Assembly (NCBI GenBank): GCA_049582065.1
Contig: JBAUTF010000233.1
Span: 1-20,253, forward strand
Reading direction: 5' to 3'
Origin: DATKSS01 sp049582065
GTDB lineage: Bacteria; Chloroflexota; Dormibacteria; Dormibacterales; Dormibacteraceae
DNA: 20,253 nt
This document shows, in pieces, positions 1 to 7,200 of the stretch. The first letter of the stretch is position 1. Each line of letters starts with the position of its first letter. The translations under genes were made by a program, and so were the position numbers. The notes below the pieces were generated by a model. It was not told the DNA's origin. It saw nothing but the letters and a program-made list of their open reading frames with translations, and made no database searches.

Positions 1-210
1 CCCCTTGGCGTGATCGCGGTGGCTCGCGGCATGCCCGAGCGCCGCGAGGCATGGCCAACAGCTGCCATCCGGGGGAGGGTGAGCGGGGGCCCGAACCCGG
101 CCGAGTTGGCACTGGGGATGCCTGTCATCCGAACGTCGGCGGCCGTTGAACGTTTCCGCTGGCGCCCCCGAGGCGAAGCCGCGGGAGGAACCCCAAGGTT
201 TCCTGTACTC
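1..210. other. Edge region without a supported gene
   Basis: I see no convincing gene here. The open frames crossing it are rich in Arg, Gly and Pro in the way chance frames of GC-rich DNA are, and none has a recognisable motif. There is a weak hairpin near 160-188 with CCCG and GGC arms. The region lies beyond the terminator of the minus-strand unit to its right and probably belongs to whatever gene lies off the left edge. Confidence 0.4.
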
Positions 211-243
211 AAAAAAAGGAGCCGAGCCACTTTGGCCCGGCCC
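211..243 (-). terminator. Intrinsic terminator after the sigma-factor operon
   Basis: On the minus strand a 10-bp stem (234-243 pairing with 219-228, two G-U pairs) encloses the loop AAAGT. One C and then seven consecutive T (211-217) follow. This is a textbook rho-independent terminator, and it begins about 40 bases after the stop codon of the gene ending at 284. Confidence 0.85.
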
Positions 244-283
244 TACGAGAGGAAGGGGTTTATCTAGCGATACCAGGTCGTCG

Positions 284-847
284 CTACGAGGGCTGGGTGA
301 CAGGTGGATAGGTCTTGATTTTCGGCAGGGGCAATCCGGGGTTGCCGCCGTTGCCGTGACCCGGGCTGTTGCCGTGGCCGTTGCTCTTGTCCTTGCTGTG
401 GCCGTTGGCGTTGCCATTGCCATTTCCATTGCCGTTGCCGCTGCCATTGCCGTTGCCGTTGCCGTTGCCATTCTTATGCGACGCGCTGACCGTCTTGCCG
501 TGCGTCCTCGCGAACGACGCGACGCACTGCCCGATGCCGTGCACGCCCAGGCGCTCGGCGCTGGCCTTGCACGCGTTGACCTGCTGCGTCACCTGCTGTC
601 CCCAGTTCAAGGGGTTCAGGCTGCCGGTCGTAGCCACCTCCGTGGCAGCCACCGCAAACGTGGCCGCCGCCGCGGCGACGGCGAAACCGGACAACACCTT
701 GAGGCCGACCGCGGCCCCTGCCCCACCCAAAAGCTTCTTCATTGCTCCTCCAGATTCCGAGACTCTCCGACCCGGGATGGGCGCCGCCGTCATCCGATCC
801 AGGATCCGGTGGAGCTCGTCTTCCAGCTCCAGCTCGAAGTTGTTCAT
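284..847 (-). CDS. Membrane-anchored Asn/Gly-repeat protein paired with ECF sigma factor
   Basis: This protein of 187 residues has no function I can name. It starts with an acidic, helical cytoplasmic stretch (FELELEDELHRILDRM). A single hydrophobic Ala/Val-rich segment follows at about residues 45-68. The exported part contains two Cys (near NACKA and GQCVAS) and ends in a long low-complexity tract of Gly-Asn repeats, then a Pro-rich tail. Its start lies 33 bases after the stop of the ECF sigma gene on the same strand, so the two are probably co-transcribed. The layout of short cytoplasmic helix, one membrane span and outer domain fits an anti-sigma or sigma-linked surface protein, but no zinc-binding anti-sigma motif (HxxxCxxC) is visible. 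I chose ATG 847; an in-frame TTG at 862 is the alternative. Calling it a regulator of the sigma factor is inference from position. Confidence 0.7.
   Translation of the reverse strand: MNNFELELEDELHRILDRMTAAPIPGRRVSESGGAMKKLLGGAGAAVGLKVLSGFAVAAAAATFAVAATEVATTGSLNPLNWGQQVTQQVNACKASAERLGVHGIGQCVASFARTHGKTVSASHKNGNGNGNGNGSGNGNGNGNGNANGHSKDKSNGHGNSPGHGNGGNPGLPLPKIKTYPPVTQPS
401..472 (-). repeat. Degenerate hexanucleotide tandem repeat coding (Asn-Gly)n
   Basis: On the plus strand the unit is GCCGTT or GCCATT, repeated about a dozen times with a few substitutions. Read on the minus strand it codes Asn-Gly dipeptides in the tail of the 284-847 protein. Copies gained or lost stay in frame because the unit is six bases. 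Confidence 0.8.
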
Positions 848-880
848 GTACGGGAAGAACAAACGCGGAGCCTGCCCCGA

Positions 881-1417
881 CTAACCAAACTTATTTTTCC
901 TGAGATCGCCGAGAGTGGCCTGAAGGTGGCGGCGGGCCGCCCCCAGGCGGGAGGCGACCGTTGGTTCGGGCACCCCGAGCGCCGCGGCGATCTCCCGGTT
1001 GCTGTAGCCGTGGTAGTGGCGCAGGACCAGGGCCGCGGCCTGCTTCGTGGGCAGCTTTTGCATCGCCCTGACCAGGTCCGAGCTTTCTGCGAACGTAGCC
1101 GGGTCGACAGGCGACGCGGGGCGGCCAATCCTCTTGATCATCTCGCCCACCTGGTGCAGCCGTTCGTGCCGCCGGTTTGAAACCGCCACGTTGATGGCGA
1201 TCCGGTGCAGCCAGGCCTCGACCGGGGCGTCAGGGCGCCATGACTTCCAGTTCCTGTAGGCGCGCTCGAACGTGTCCTGCGTGCAGTCCTCCGCCGCCGT
1301 CCGATCGCCCAGAAGCGTGATCAGCGTGCCCAGGATCCGCCGGTACGTGTTGCGGTACAGGCGCTCGAAATCCGCCTCCGACCCGGGCTCATACGCCTCG
1401 ACCTTCGTTTCTTCCAC
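881..1417 (-). CDS. ECF-family RNA polymerase sigma factor
   Basis: This is a 178-residue group 4 (ECF) sigma factor that should direct RNA polymerase to a small set of promoters. Region 2 is clear: DFERLYRNTYRRILG, then AEDCTQDTFERAY, then a W-x-x-RIAINVA stretch. Region 4 has the helix-turn-helix (YSNREIAAALGVPEPTVASRL) and a typical basic end. The best start is uncertain. GTG 1417 puts 13 residues before region 2.1, as usual for the family, and leaves room for a promoter at 1439-1467. In-frame ATGs at 1462 and 1471 would make the gene overlap the divergent helicase start. It is followed by the Asn/Gly-repeat membrane protein, a likely partner. A LexA-type box lies just upstream, so this gene too may respond to DNA damage (inference). 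Confidence 0.9.
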   Translation of the reverse strand: MEETKVEAYEPGSEADFERLYRNTYRRILGTLITLLGDRTAAEDCTQDTFERAYRNWKSWRPDAPVEAWLHRIAINVAVSNRRHERLHQVGEMIKRIGRPASPVDPATFAESSDLVRAMQKLPTKQAAALVLRHYHGYSNREIAAALGVPEPTVASRLGAARRHLQATLGDLRKNKFG

Positions 1418-1419
1418 GC

Positions 1420-1448
1420 TTGACAGCGAACTAATGTTCGTATACCCT
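1420..1448 (+). promoter_or_regulatory. Sigma-70-type promoter of mrfAB
   Basis: A perfect -35 box TTGACA (1420-1425) is followed after 17 bases by TACCCT (1443-1448), which fits the TANNNT -10 form common in high-GC bacteria. TATACC at 1441 with a 15-base spacer is an alternative. Transcription would start near 1455, giving a leader of only about six bases before ATG 1461. The whole LexA-type palindrome lies in the spacer. Confidence 0.65.
1427..1440. promoter_or_regulatory. LexA/SOS box (CGAAC-N4-GTTCG)
   Basis: The 14-base site CGAACTAATGTTCG is a perfect inverted repeat with five-base arms and a TAAT centre. It contains GAAC-N4-GTTC, the core of the Gram-positive LexA (Cheo) box. It sits exactly between the -35 and -10 boxes of mrfA, where a bound repressor would block RNA polymerase. 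It also overlaps the expected start region of the divergent sigma-factor transcript. Confidence 0.8.
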
Positions 1449-1467
1449 CCCCGAGGCGTCATGGCCA
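1439..1467 (-). promoter_or_regulatory. Possible divergent promoter of the ECF sigma gene
   Basis: On the minus strand TGGCCA (1462-1467, four of six to TTGACA) is followed after 17 bases by TATACG (1439-1444). The -10 shares the palindromic GTATAC with the mrfA promoter region, so the two promoters would overlap back to back. The match is modest and this is a prediction. Confidence 0.35.
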
Positions 1468-3827
1468 GCATCCCGCTCTTCGACCCTGCCGACTTCCCAG
1501 GTGATGTAACGCTCGACCATCTGATTCCTGAAGCCGCCGCGACATTTGCTCCGCTCCCCGCCGGCCTCCAGCCGGAGCTGGTCGCCGCTCTCGGCCGGCG
1601 TGGTGTCCAGCGCCTGTACTCGCACCAGGCCGAGGCTTATGACGCGGTCCGCAACGGCCGGCACCTGGTGGTGGTTACGCCGACCGCAAGTGGAAAGACG
1701 CTCTGCTACAACCTCCCCGTTCTTCAGCGACTGCTCGAGAACCCTGAAAAAAGAGCCCTATATGTATATCCGACCAAGGCCCTGGCGCAGGACCAGCTGG
1801 CCGAGCTCAGCGCCCTGAAGCACGGCCTCCCGATCGAGGTGCGGGTCGACACCTACGACGGCGACACCCCGCCGGGCAGGCGCACGGCGATTCGGGAAGG
1901 CGGCCACATCGTGATGACAAACCCAGACATGCTCCACACCGGCCTGCTCCCTCACCACACCCGTTGGCGCCGGCTTTTCTCGAGCCTCGAGTTCGTCGTC
2001 ATCGACGAGCTGCACACCTATCGCGGGTTGTTCGGCAGCCAGGTCGCCAACGTGATCAGAAGACTGAAGCGCATCTGCGCGTTCTACGGCTCCAGCCCGA
2101 CCTTCATCTGCGCCTCTGCGACGATCGGGAATCCACTCGAGCTCGCGAAACGCCTGCTCGAGGAGGACAACATCGAGCTCGTCCACCGGAACGGCGCGCC
2201 GCGTGGTGAGCGCCGGCTGATCTTCTACAACCCCCCGCTCTTGAACCGGGAGATGGGCGTGCGCCGGAGCTCGATGCTCGAGGCGCGGCGCATCGCCAAC
2301 CCGTGGATCAGGGCCGGGGTCCAGACCATCGTCTTCTGCCGCAGCCGCCTCCAGGTCGAGGTGATGCTCAGCTACTTGAGGCAGGACCTCGCACCCCGTC
2401 TCGACGCGCACCAGCGCGTGCGCGGCTACCGCGCCGGGTACCTGCCGCTGCACCGCCGAGAGATCGAGGCCGGCCTGCGCGCCGGCGACATCACCGGCGT
2501 CGTAAGCACGAACGCCCTGGAGCTCGGAATCGACATCGGCAGCCTGCAGTGCGCGGTGCTGGTCGGCTACCCGGGAACCATCGCCTCGACCTGGCAGCAG
2601 CTCGGGCGCGCCGGGCGGCGCTCGGGGTCCGTGGGCGTGTTCGTGGCCTCGAGCTCACCGCTCGACCAGTTCATCGTCCGGCATCCGGAGTATTTCCTCG
2701 GGACCGACCCGGAGGAAGGGCTCATCGACCCGGACAACCTGCTGCTGCTCGCGGGACACCTGCAGGCGGGGCTGTTCGAGCTCCCGTTCGAAGATCAGGA
2801 ACGGCTCGGCAACGCCGACGTGCGCGAGCTGCTGCAGCTGTTCGAAGAGGACGGGTCGGCCACCCGGTCTGCGGGCCGGTGGTTCTGGAGCCGCCAGGCC
2901 TTCCCCGCTGAGGAGTTGCACCTGCGGCGGATCCTCGCCGACAACGTCGTGATCATCGACACGTCTCATCCGCGGCCGCAGGTCATCGGCGAGATGGACC
3001 AGTTCACCGCCCCGGTGCTGCTGCACGAAGAGGCGGTCTACCTGCATGAAGGCGCGCAGTACCACGTGGACCGGCTCGACTGGGACGAGAAGAAGGCTTA
3101 CGTCCGGCCGGTCGACGTCGACTACTACACAGACGCGCTCGCGTCGGTATCGGTGCAGGTGCTCGAGACGTTCGCCGGGCCGAACGAAACGAGGCTTACG
3201 CGCAGTCACGGCGAAGTGAAGATCACAAGCCTCGCGAGCATGTTCAAGAAGATCCGCTTTCACACCCACGAGAACATCGGGGCGGGCCCGATCCACCTTC
3301 CGGAGCAGACGCTGCATACCACCGGTTACTGGGTCACCTTCGATGAGGACCTGTGGCTCTCGTTGGGCCGGGAAACGCTGGACCACCCCACGAAATCTGG
3401 CGATTTCGCGGAGACCCCGGGTCTGGACCACCCCACGAAATCTGGCGATTTCGCGGAGACCCCGGGTCTGGAGGCCGGGTTGCAGGGCATCGCGCATTCG
3501 CTGAGGCACGTTGCGAGCCTGCGCCTGATGTGCGACCCACGCGATCTCGGAGCGGTCGCCGAGGTGAGGTCGGTCACCACCCAGCTGCCGACGGTCACCG
3601 TCTACGAGGTCTACCCCGGAGGGGTTGGTTTCTCGGCGCGCCTGTACGAGCTGCACGACGAGCTCCTGGAAGACGCCACCGCACTGGTGCGCGACTGTCC
3701 CTGCTCCGCCGGCTGTCCTTCCTGCATCGGACCACTGCACCTCGTTGAAGGAGCGAAAGAAGCGTGCCTCAGACTGCTGGAGGCCCGGCGCCGGTCTCCC
3801 AGCTCCGCGACCGCCTCAGCCGTCTAG
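1461..3827 (+). CDS. mrfA: MrfA/YprA-type DExH helicase with C-terminal zinc-binding (DUF1998) domain
   Basis: This is a 788-residue superfamily 2 DNA helicase. Visible motifs are motif I PTASGKT (74-80), the DExH box DELH (182-185), SAT (219-221) and motif VI QQLGRAGRR (379-387). The C-terminal Cys cluster C746, C748, C752, C755 is the expected metal site of the MrfA family. In Bacillus subtilis MrfA works with the exonuclease MrfB to remove mitomycin C lesions independently of UvrABC; mrfB follows here and overlaps by 64 bases. ATG 1461 was chosen because the protein then starts like the family and follows the promoter closely. GAGG at 1453-1456 is a weak ribosome site. Oddity: residues 640-669 are two exact copies of a 15-residue unit inserted before the C-terminal domain. 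The promoter holds a LexA box. Confidence 0.93.
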   Translation: MASIPLFDPADFPGDVTLDHLIPEAAATFAPLPAGLQPELVAALGRRGVQRLYSHQAEAYDAVRNGRHLVVVTPTASGKTLCYNLPVLQRLLENPEKRALYVYPTKALAQDQLAELSALKHGLPIEVRVDTYDGDTPPGRRTAIREGGHIVMTNPDMLHTGLLPHHTRWRRLFSSLEFVVIDELHTYRGLFGSQVANVIRRLKRICAFYGSSPTFICASATIGNPLELAKRLLEEDNIELVHRNGAPRGERRLIFYNPPLLNREMGVRRSSMLEARRIANPWIRAGVQTIVFCRSRLQVEVMLSYLRQDLAPRLDAHQRVRGYRAGYLPLHRREIEAGLRAGDITGVVSTNALELGIDIGSLQCAVLVGYPGTIASTWQQLGRAGRRSGSVGVFVASSSPLDQFIVRHPEYFLGTDPEEGLIDPDNLLLLAGHLQAGLFELPFEDQERLGNADVRELLQLFEEDGSATRSAGRWFWSRQAFPAEELHLRRILADNVVIIDTSHPRPQVIGEMDQFTAPVLLHEEAVYLHEGAQYHVDRLDWDEKKAYVRPVDVDYYTDALASVSVQVLETFAGPNETRLTRSHGEVKITSLASMFKKIRFHTHENIGAGPIHLPEQTLHTTGYWVTFDEDLWLSLGRETLDHPTKSGDFAETPGLDHPTKSGDFAETPGLEAGLQGIAHSLRHVASLRLMCDPRDLGAVAEVRSVTTQLPTVTVYEVYPGGVGFSARLYELHDELLEDATALVRDCPCSAGCPSCIGPLHLVEGAKEACLRLLEARRRSPSSATASAV
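3378..3467. repeat. Two perfect 45-bp tandem copies inside mrfA, each with a palindromic core
   Basis: Copies run 3378-3422 and 3423-3467 and are identical base for base, including third codon positions. Each codes LDHPTKSGDFAETPG. Each copy holds the inverted repeat CGAAAT/ATTTCG (first copy 3391-3396 and 3403-3408). The junction is itself palindromic, with AGACC and GGTCT arms at 3412-3424. The even length keeps the helicase in frame. Confidence 0.9.
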
Positions 3828-5008
3828 GCGCGCCCACTCGGCCGCGACCGCAGCCGCCAGTCGAGCTGCCGTCCGGCTTCGAAGAGGTGGCGACGCGCTA
3901 CGGCACCGCGGTCATCCGCCAGGACGTCATCCCCCTGCCCCCGCTCGACCCCGACCCCGGCAGTGTCGCGTACGTCGACACCGAGACGACAGGTCTCACA
4001 GGAGGAGCGGGCACCTATGTATTCGCGGCCGCCGTTGCGCGGCCGATCGATTGCGGCCTGCGCGTAGCTCAGCTGTTCCTTCCGCAACCCGGCATGGAGC
4101 CAGCCTTTTTGCACGCGCTCCGCGACGAGATGAGCGAGGCTTCCACGATCGCAACTTTCAACGGGGGCTCCTTCGATCTTCCGGTCCTACGCACGCGATG
4201 GGTGATGGCCCGAATGCCGGGCGAGTTCGCGCACGCGGCGCACGTCGATCTGCTCACCCTCGTGCGAGCGCTGTACCGGCACCGCCTCGAAAGCTGCACA
4301 CTGCGCCAGGTCGAAGAGCGCGTGCTCGGATACGAACGCGACGATCCGCTGCCAAGTGCGCTCGTACCTGAAACCTACTTCGACTACCTCAGGAACGGAG
4401 AGCGCGAGCTCCTGGAGGCCGCGCTCGAGCACAACCGGCTCGACGTGATCAGCCTGGTCCACCTCCACTCCCGTCTTCTCATGCGGCTGCAGGGAGGTGA
4501 GACCGGAATGGACGCCGCGGACTGGCTCGCGCTGGGCCGGCACCGCTTCCGTCGCGGAGCGAAGGCCGATGGCTGGCGGGCGCTGCGTAACGCGACCTCC
4601 TTTGCAGGAGGCGAGGCGGCGGCTACCGCCGGCTTGCTGATCTGTCGCCGTCTCGTCCGTCGCGGGTCGATCGCAGCCGCGGAGTCCCTGCTGGCGTGGC
4701 TGGAAGAGCGGGCCAGCGAGGACATCCGGGTGTCCGTCGCCCGCGCGCGGCTTCTGGAGTGGCGCCGGCGAGACCCGCGGCAGGCGCTCGAGGTGGTGGA
4801 GGCCGCGCAGGGCCGCATGCCGGACGCTGCCGAGGAGCTCGAGCACAGGCGGTCGCGGCTGCGCCGGAAGATGAAGCTAGGGAATGGCGGGCTCGGGCAT
4901 GGGCGCGGCCGCGGGCAGGGCAAGATCCGGCAGGTTCAGCTCGAGGTTCCCATCACGGACGGCGCGGCCCAGCGCTTCCACGACCGCGGGGTCGAACTCG
5001 GAGCCTGA
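3764..5008 (+). CDS. mrfB: MrfB/YprB-type DEDD exonuclease
   Basis: This 414-residue protein has an RNase H-like DEDD exonuclease domain at about 65-240, followed by a helical, TPR-like region at about 245-360. Catalytic acidic residues are visible: D72 and E74 in VAYVDTETTGL, D138 in FNGGSFDLPVL, and D227 in EHNRLDVISLVHL. This matches MrfB of Bacillus, the metal-dependent nuclease partner of the helicase MrfA in mitomycin-lesion repair. The start is GTG 3764, with AAGGAG at 3748-3753 ten bases upstream; it overlaps the end of mrfA, so the pair is translationally coupled. The last 44 residues (Gly/Arg/Gln-rich) run antisense across the end of the neighbouring GGDEF gene and are probably not part of the conserved fold. 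Confidence 0.9.
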   Translation: MPQTAGGPAPVSQLRDRLSRLGAPTRPRPQPPVELPSGFEEVATRYGTAVIRQDVIPLPPLDPDPGSVAYVDTETTGLTGGAGTYVFAAAVARPIDCGLRVAQLFLPQPGMEPAFLHALRDEMSEASTIATFNGGSFDLPVLRTRWVMARMPGEFAHAAHVDLLTLVRALYRHRLESCTLRQVEERVLGYERDDPLPSALVPETYFDYLRNGERELLEAALEHNRLDVISLVHLHSRLLMRLQGGETGMDAADWLALGRHRFRRGAKADGWRALRNATSFAGGEAAATAGLLICRRLVRRGSIAAAESLLAWLEERASEDIRVSVARARLLEWRRRDPRQALEVVEAAQGRMPDAAEELEHRRSRLRRKMKLGNGGLGHGRGRGQGKIRQVQLEVPITDGAAQRFHDRGVELGA

Positions 5009-7057
5009 CCCCTCGGTCATCTTCTCCATCGCGGCTGCGGGCGCCAGTCGCGGACATCCGCGTCCGGCCGTCAACGCCTCGTATCTCTCGGACGCCGCGA
5101 GGATCCGCGCCATGATCGGTATGCTCTCGCCGGCCATGGCCTCGGCCGACCCGGAGCCGTCCCAACGGTCGTGGTGATGGCCCACGGCGGCGGCCACCTC
5201 GGCCGGGAACTGTGCGGCGGCCACAATCTTCTCCCCCGCCTCGGCGTGCCCGGGCGCCTCGAAGCTGTCACCCTCGGCCGTCATCGCCATGTGCCCGACG
5301 TCGTGGAGGAATGCCGCGGCGCGCAGGTCCTCCAGCCGGCCGGACACGATCCCGGTCCGCCGTCCGATCGCTTCGGCGATGGTCGCCATGCGGCTCGAAT
5401 GGCCTTGAGACACAGGGTTGCGGTGATCGACCGCGTGAGCCACCGCGACCATCACCTGGGGGCCGGCGTCGGCAAGCATCGAGGCCAGGTTGCCGTCGGC
5501 GAGCTCGAGCTCCGTGACGAGCTGGGGGAATGTGCACGCCCGGTCCTTGCCCTCTCGCTTGGCGAGGTACAGCGCCTGGTCGGCGGCCGCGACCAGCTCG
5601 ATCGCGGTGAAGGCGTCTTCGGGATACGAGGCGACGCCGATGCTGAAGGTCAGGTGCTCGCCCGGGATCGTGGGCACCGCCGCGGCGTGGACGGCATCGA
5701 CGATGCGATATGCCAGCCGCTGCGCCCCGGCGCCGTTGGTGTCGGCGACCATGACCGCGATCTCGTCGCCACCGTACCGCGCGACCATGTCCTGTGCGCG
5801 GGCCGCCGCGCGCACGATCCGGGCGCCGAGCTGCAGCACGAGGTCGCCGTGCTGGTGGCCGAGCTGGTCGTTCACCGACTTGAAGTGGTCGAAGTCGATG
5901 AGCAAAAGCGCCAGCGGTGCTTCGCGGCGATCGGGCCGGCCGAAGGACAGCTCAACGCGCCGCCGGAACTCGCGTGCGTTGGCGAGCCCGGTCAGGCCGT
6001 CTGTGGTCGCTTCCTGGCGGCTGCGCTGGAAGCGCAGCGCATTGGCGATCGGCACCGCCGAGCTGCCGGAGAGGGCATCGACGGCGAACAGGTCCTGGTT
6101 GGTGAACACGGTCGCCGTGGTCAGGCAGACGAGCGCGGTGACGCCGTCCGCCGAAGCGATCGGGACCGAAAGGGTCCGATGGTCGCTGGCGAACACGGCC
6201 TCGCCGGTGCCGGAGGCCTGCGACAGGGCATGCTCGTCGATCACCTCGCCTTCCGGCGCGGCGGTCGCCGTCCCATTACGGCTCGCGCCCGCGACCACCG
6301 TGAATCCTTCCTGCGATGAAAGGATCAGGCGCCCTCTCTCCGCGGTGGTCATCTGCACGGCGTGGTCGATGAGGACGTCGAAGACATCCTTGATGTCAGT
6401 GTCCGTGACCAGGTTCCTGCTGAGCTCACGGAGGGAGTCGGCCTGCGCCGCGCGTTCGACGGCGGAACGCCGCTCGCGCTCGAGCTCCCGCGTCATGTAG
6501 CCCGTCGTCAGGGACACGACCAGGAACAGGAACACCTTTCCGATGGTCGCGTTGGGGTCAATGTAGAAGTTGGCAGGCGTGAAGCTGCCGCCGATGAACA
6601 AGTAGAGCATCGAGATGACCAGCGCGGACAAAAAGCTGGCGGTCGCGCCGAACCTCACCGCGTTGGTGATCACGGCCAGGAAGAGGGCCAGGAAGAACGG
6701 GCTGCTGAAACCGTCGGACATGTAGACGAGGCCGGCCGAGAAGAGGATGTCCAGGACCATCGTCGAGAGGCTGAACTGCTTGCCAGGGTTGTAGCCCCGC
6801 GCCAGGATGATGTTGACGGCGACGTTCATCACTCCCCAGGCCGCGAGGATGAGGTCGACCGTGACCTTGGCGTTCTCATCCGTGTGCGGGTTGACGTTGT
6901 TGAGCACCGCCAGCACGATCAAGAACAGCCATCGGAAGACCACCGCGACGCGCTCGCCGACGCGGCGCCGGTCGGCGTCGAATGTGGCGTCGATGGCCCG
7001 GGCGCGAACGTCCTGCCACCGGCGCGAGCCGCCGCTGTGCTTGGGGTCAATACTCAT
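4877..7057 (-). CDS. Membrane GAF-GGDEF-HD protein (cyclic-di-GMP synthesis, degenerate HD-GYP)
   Basis: This 726-residue signalling protein has about five or six N-terminal membrane spans (35-190), a short coiled linker, and a GAF-like sensor (about 208-345). A complete GGDEF domain (350-510) has GGDEI at 429-433 and an inhibitory I-site RxxD (R420-D423) five residues before it. Last comes an HD domain (about 530-700) with H585-D586 and HHDRWDGSG (628-636). The GGDEF part should make cyclic-di-GMP from GTP. The HD part resembles phosphodiesterase HD-GYP, but GYP is replaced by GSA and the usual Asp of the late metal motif appears as Glu (ASERYEAL), so its activity is doubtful. It overlaps the convergent mrfB by 132 bases. 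ATG 7057 has no clear ribosome site. The stimulus is unknown. Confidence 0.93.
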   Translation of the reverse strand: MSIDPKHSGGSRRWQDVRARAIDATFDADRRRVGERVAVVFRWLFLIVLAVLNNVNPHTDENAKVTVDLILAAWGVMNVAVNIILARGYNPGKQFSLSTMVLDILFSAGLVYMSDGFSSPFFLALFLAVITNAVRFGATASFLSALVISMLYLFIGGSFTPANFYIDPNATIGKVFLFLVVSLTTGYMTRELERERRSAVERAAQADSLRELSRNLVTDTDIKDVFDVLIDHAVQMTTAERGRLILSSQEGFTVVAGASRNGTATAAPEGEVIDEHALSQASGTGEAVFASDHRTLSVPIASADGVTALVCLTTATVFTNQDLFAVDALSGSSAVPIANALRFQRSRQEATTDGLTGLANAREFRRRVELSFGRPDRREAPLALLLIDFDHFKSVNDQLGHQHGDLVLQLGARIVRAAARAQDMVARYGGDEIAVMVADTNGAGAQRLAYRIVDAVHAAAVPTIPGEHLTFSIGVASYPEDAFTAIELVAAADQALYLAKREGKDRACTFPQLVTELELADGNLASMLADAGPQVMVAVAHAVDHRNPVSQGHSSRMATIAEAIGRRTGIVSGRLEDLRAAAFLHDVGHMAMTAEGDSFEAPGHAEAGEKIVAAAQFPAEVAAAVGHHHDRWDGSGSAEAMAGESIPIMARILAASERYEALTAGRGCPRLAPAAAMEKMTEGSGSEFDPAVVEALGRAVRDGNLELNLPDLALPAAAPMPEPAIP

Positions 7058-7200
7058 TTTTTGGGGCGTGCCGGGTCGCGCGGGTCGAGGAGATCATTAA
7101 CTTACGCGCACTTTCGCGAACGAGAGCGGCTTAATGCGCGTTGGACGGCGTACTTAATCGGCAGGCCGAGAAGCGAAGGCGCGCTCGAAACCGGGGCCAG
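7058..7200. other. Spacer between unknown gene and GGDEF gene
   Basis: These 143 bases are more AT-rich in the middle than their surroundings. They contain an 8-base palindrome TTCGCGAA (7113-7120) and separated inverted arms CATTAA/TTAATG (7095-7100 and 7131-7136). TAAGTT on the minus strand (7099-7104) could be a -10 box for the GGDEF gene, but I find no matching -35. No terminator is visible. Confidence 0.35.

Noticed and set aside
100..260. Possible c-di-AMP or cobalamin riboswitch near GGGAGGAACCCC
   Set aside because: Only a short word is similar; the other conserved blocks are absent and no plus-strand gene follows within 1 kb.
10..267. Open frame of 85 codons at the left edge
   Set aside because: Its composition is that of a chance GC-rich frame, it has no motif, and it crosses the minus-strand terminator at 211-243.
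401..472. CRISPR-like repeat array
   Set aside because: The repeats are six-base tandem units with no spacers, inside a coding gene.
146..1180. Long plus-strand frame opposite the sigma operon
   Set aside because: It is antisense to two supported genes and consists of Val/Ala repeats read from the hexanucleotide tract.
2655..3740. 361-codon minus-strand frame inside mrfA
   Set aside because: It is the antisense shadow of a clear helicase; its residues show no domain.
5171..6319. 382-codon plus-strand frame opposite the GGDEF gene
   Set aside because: It is antisense to an intact GGDEF-HD protein with all motifs; typical high-GC shadow.
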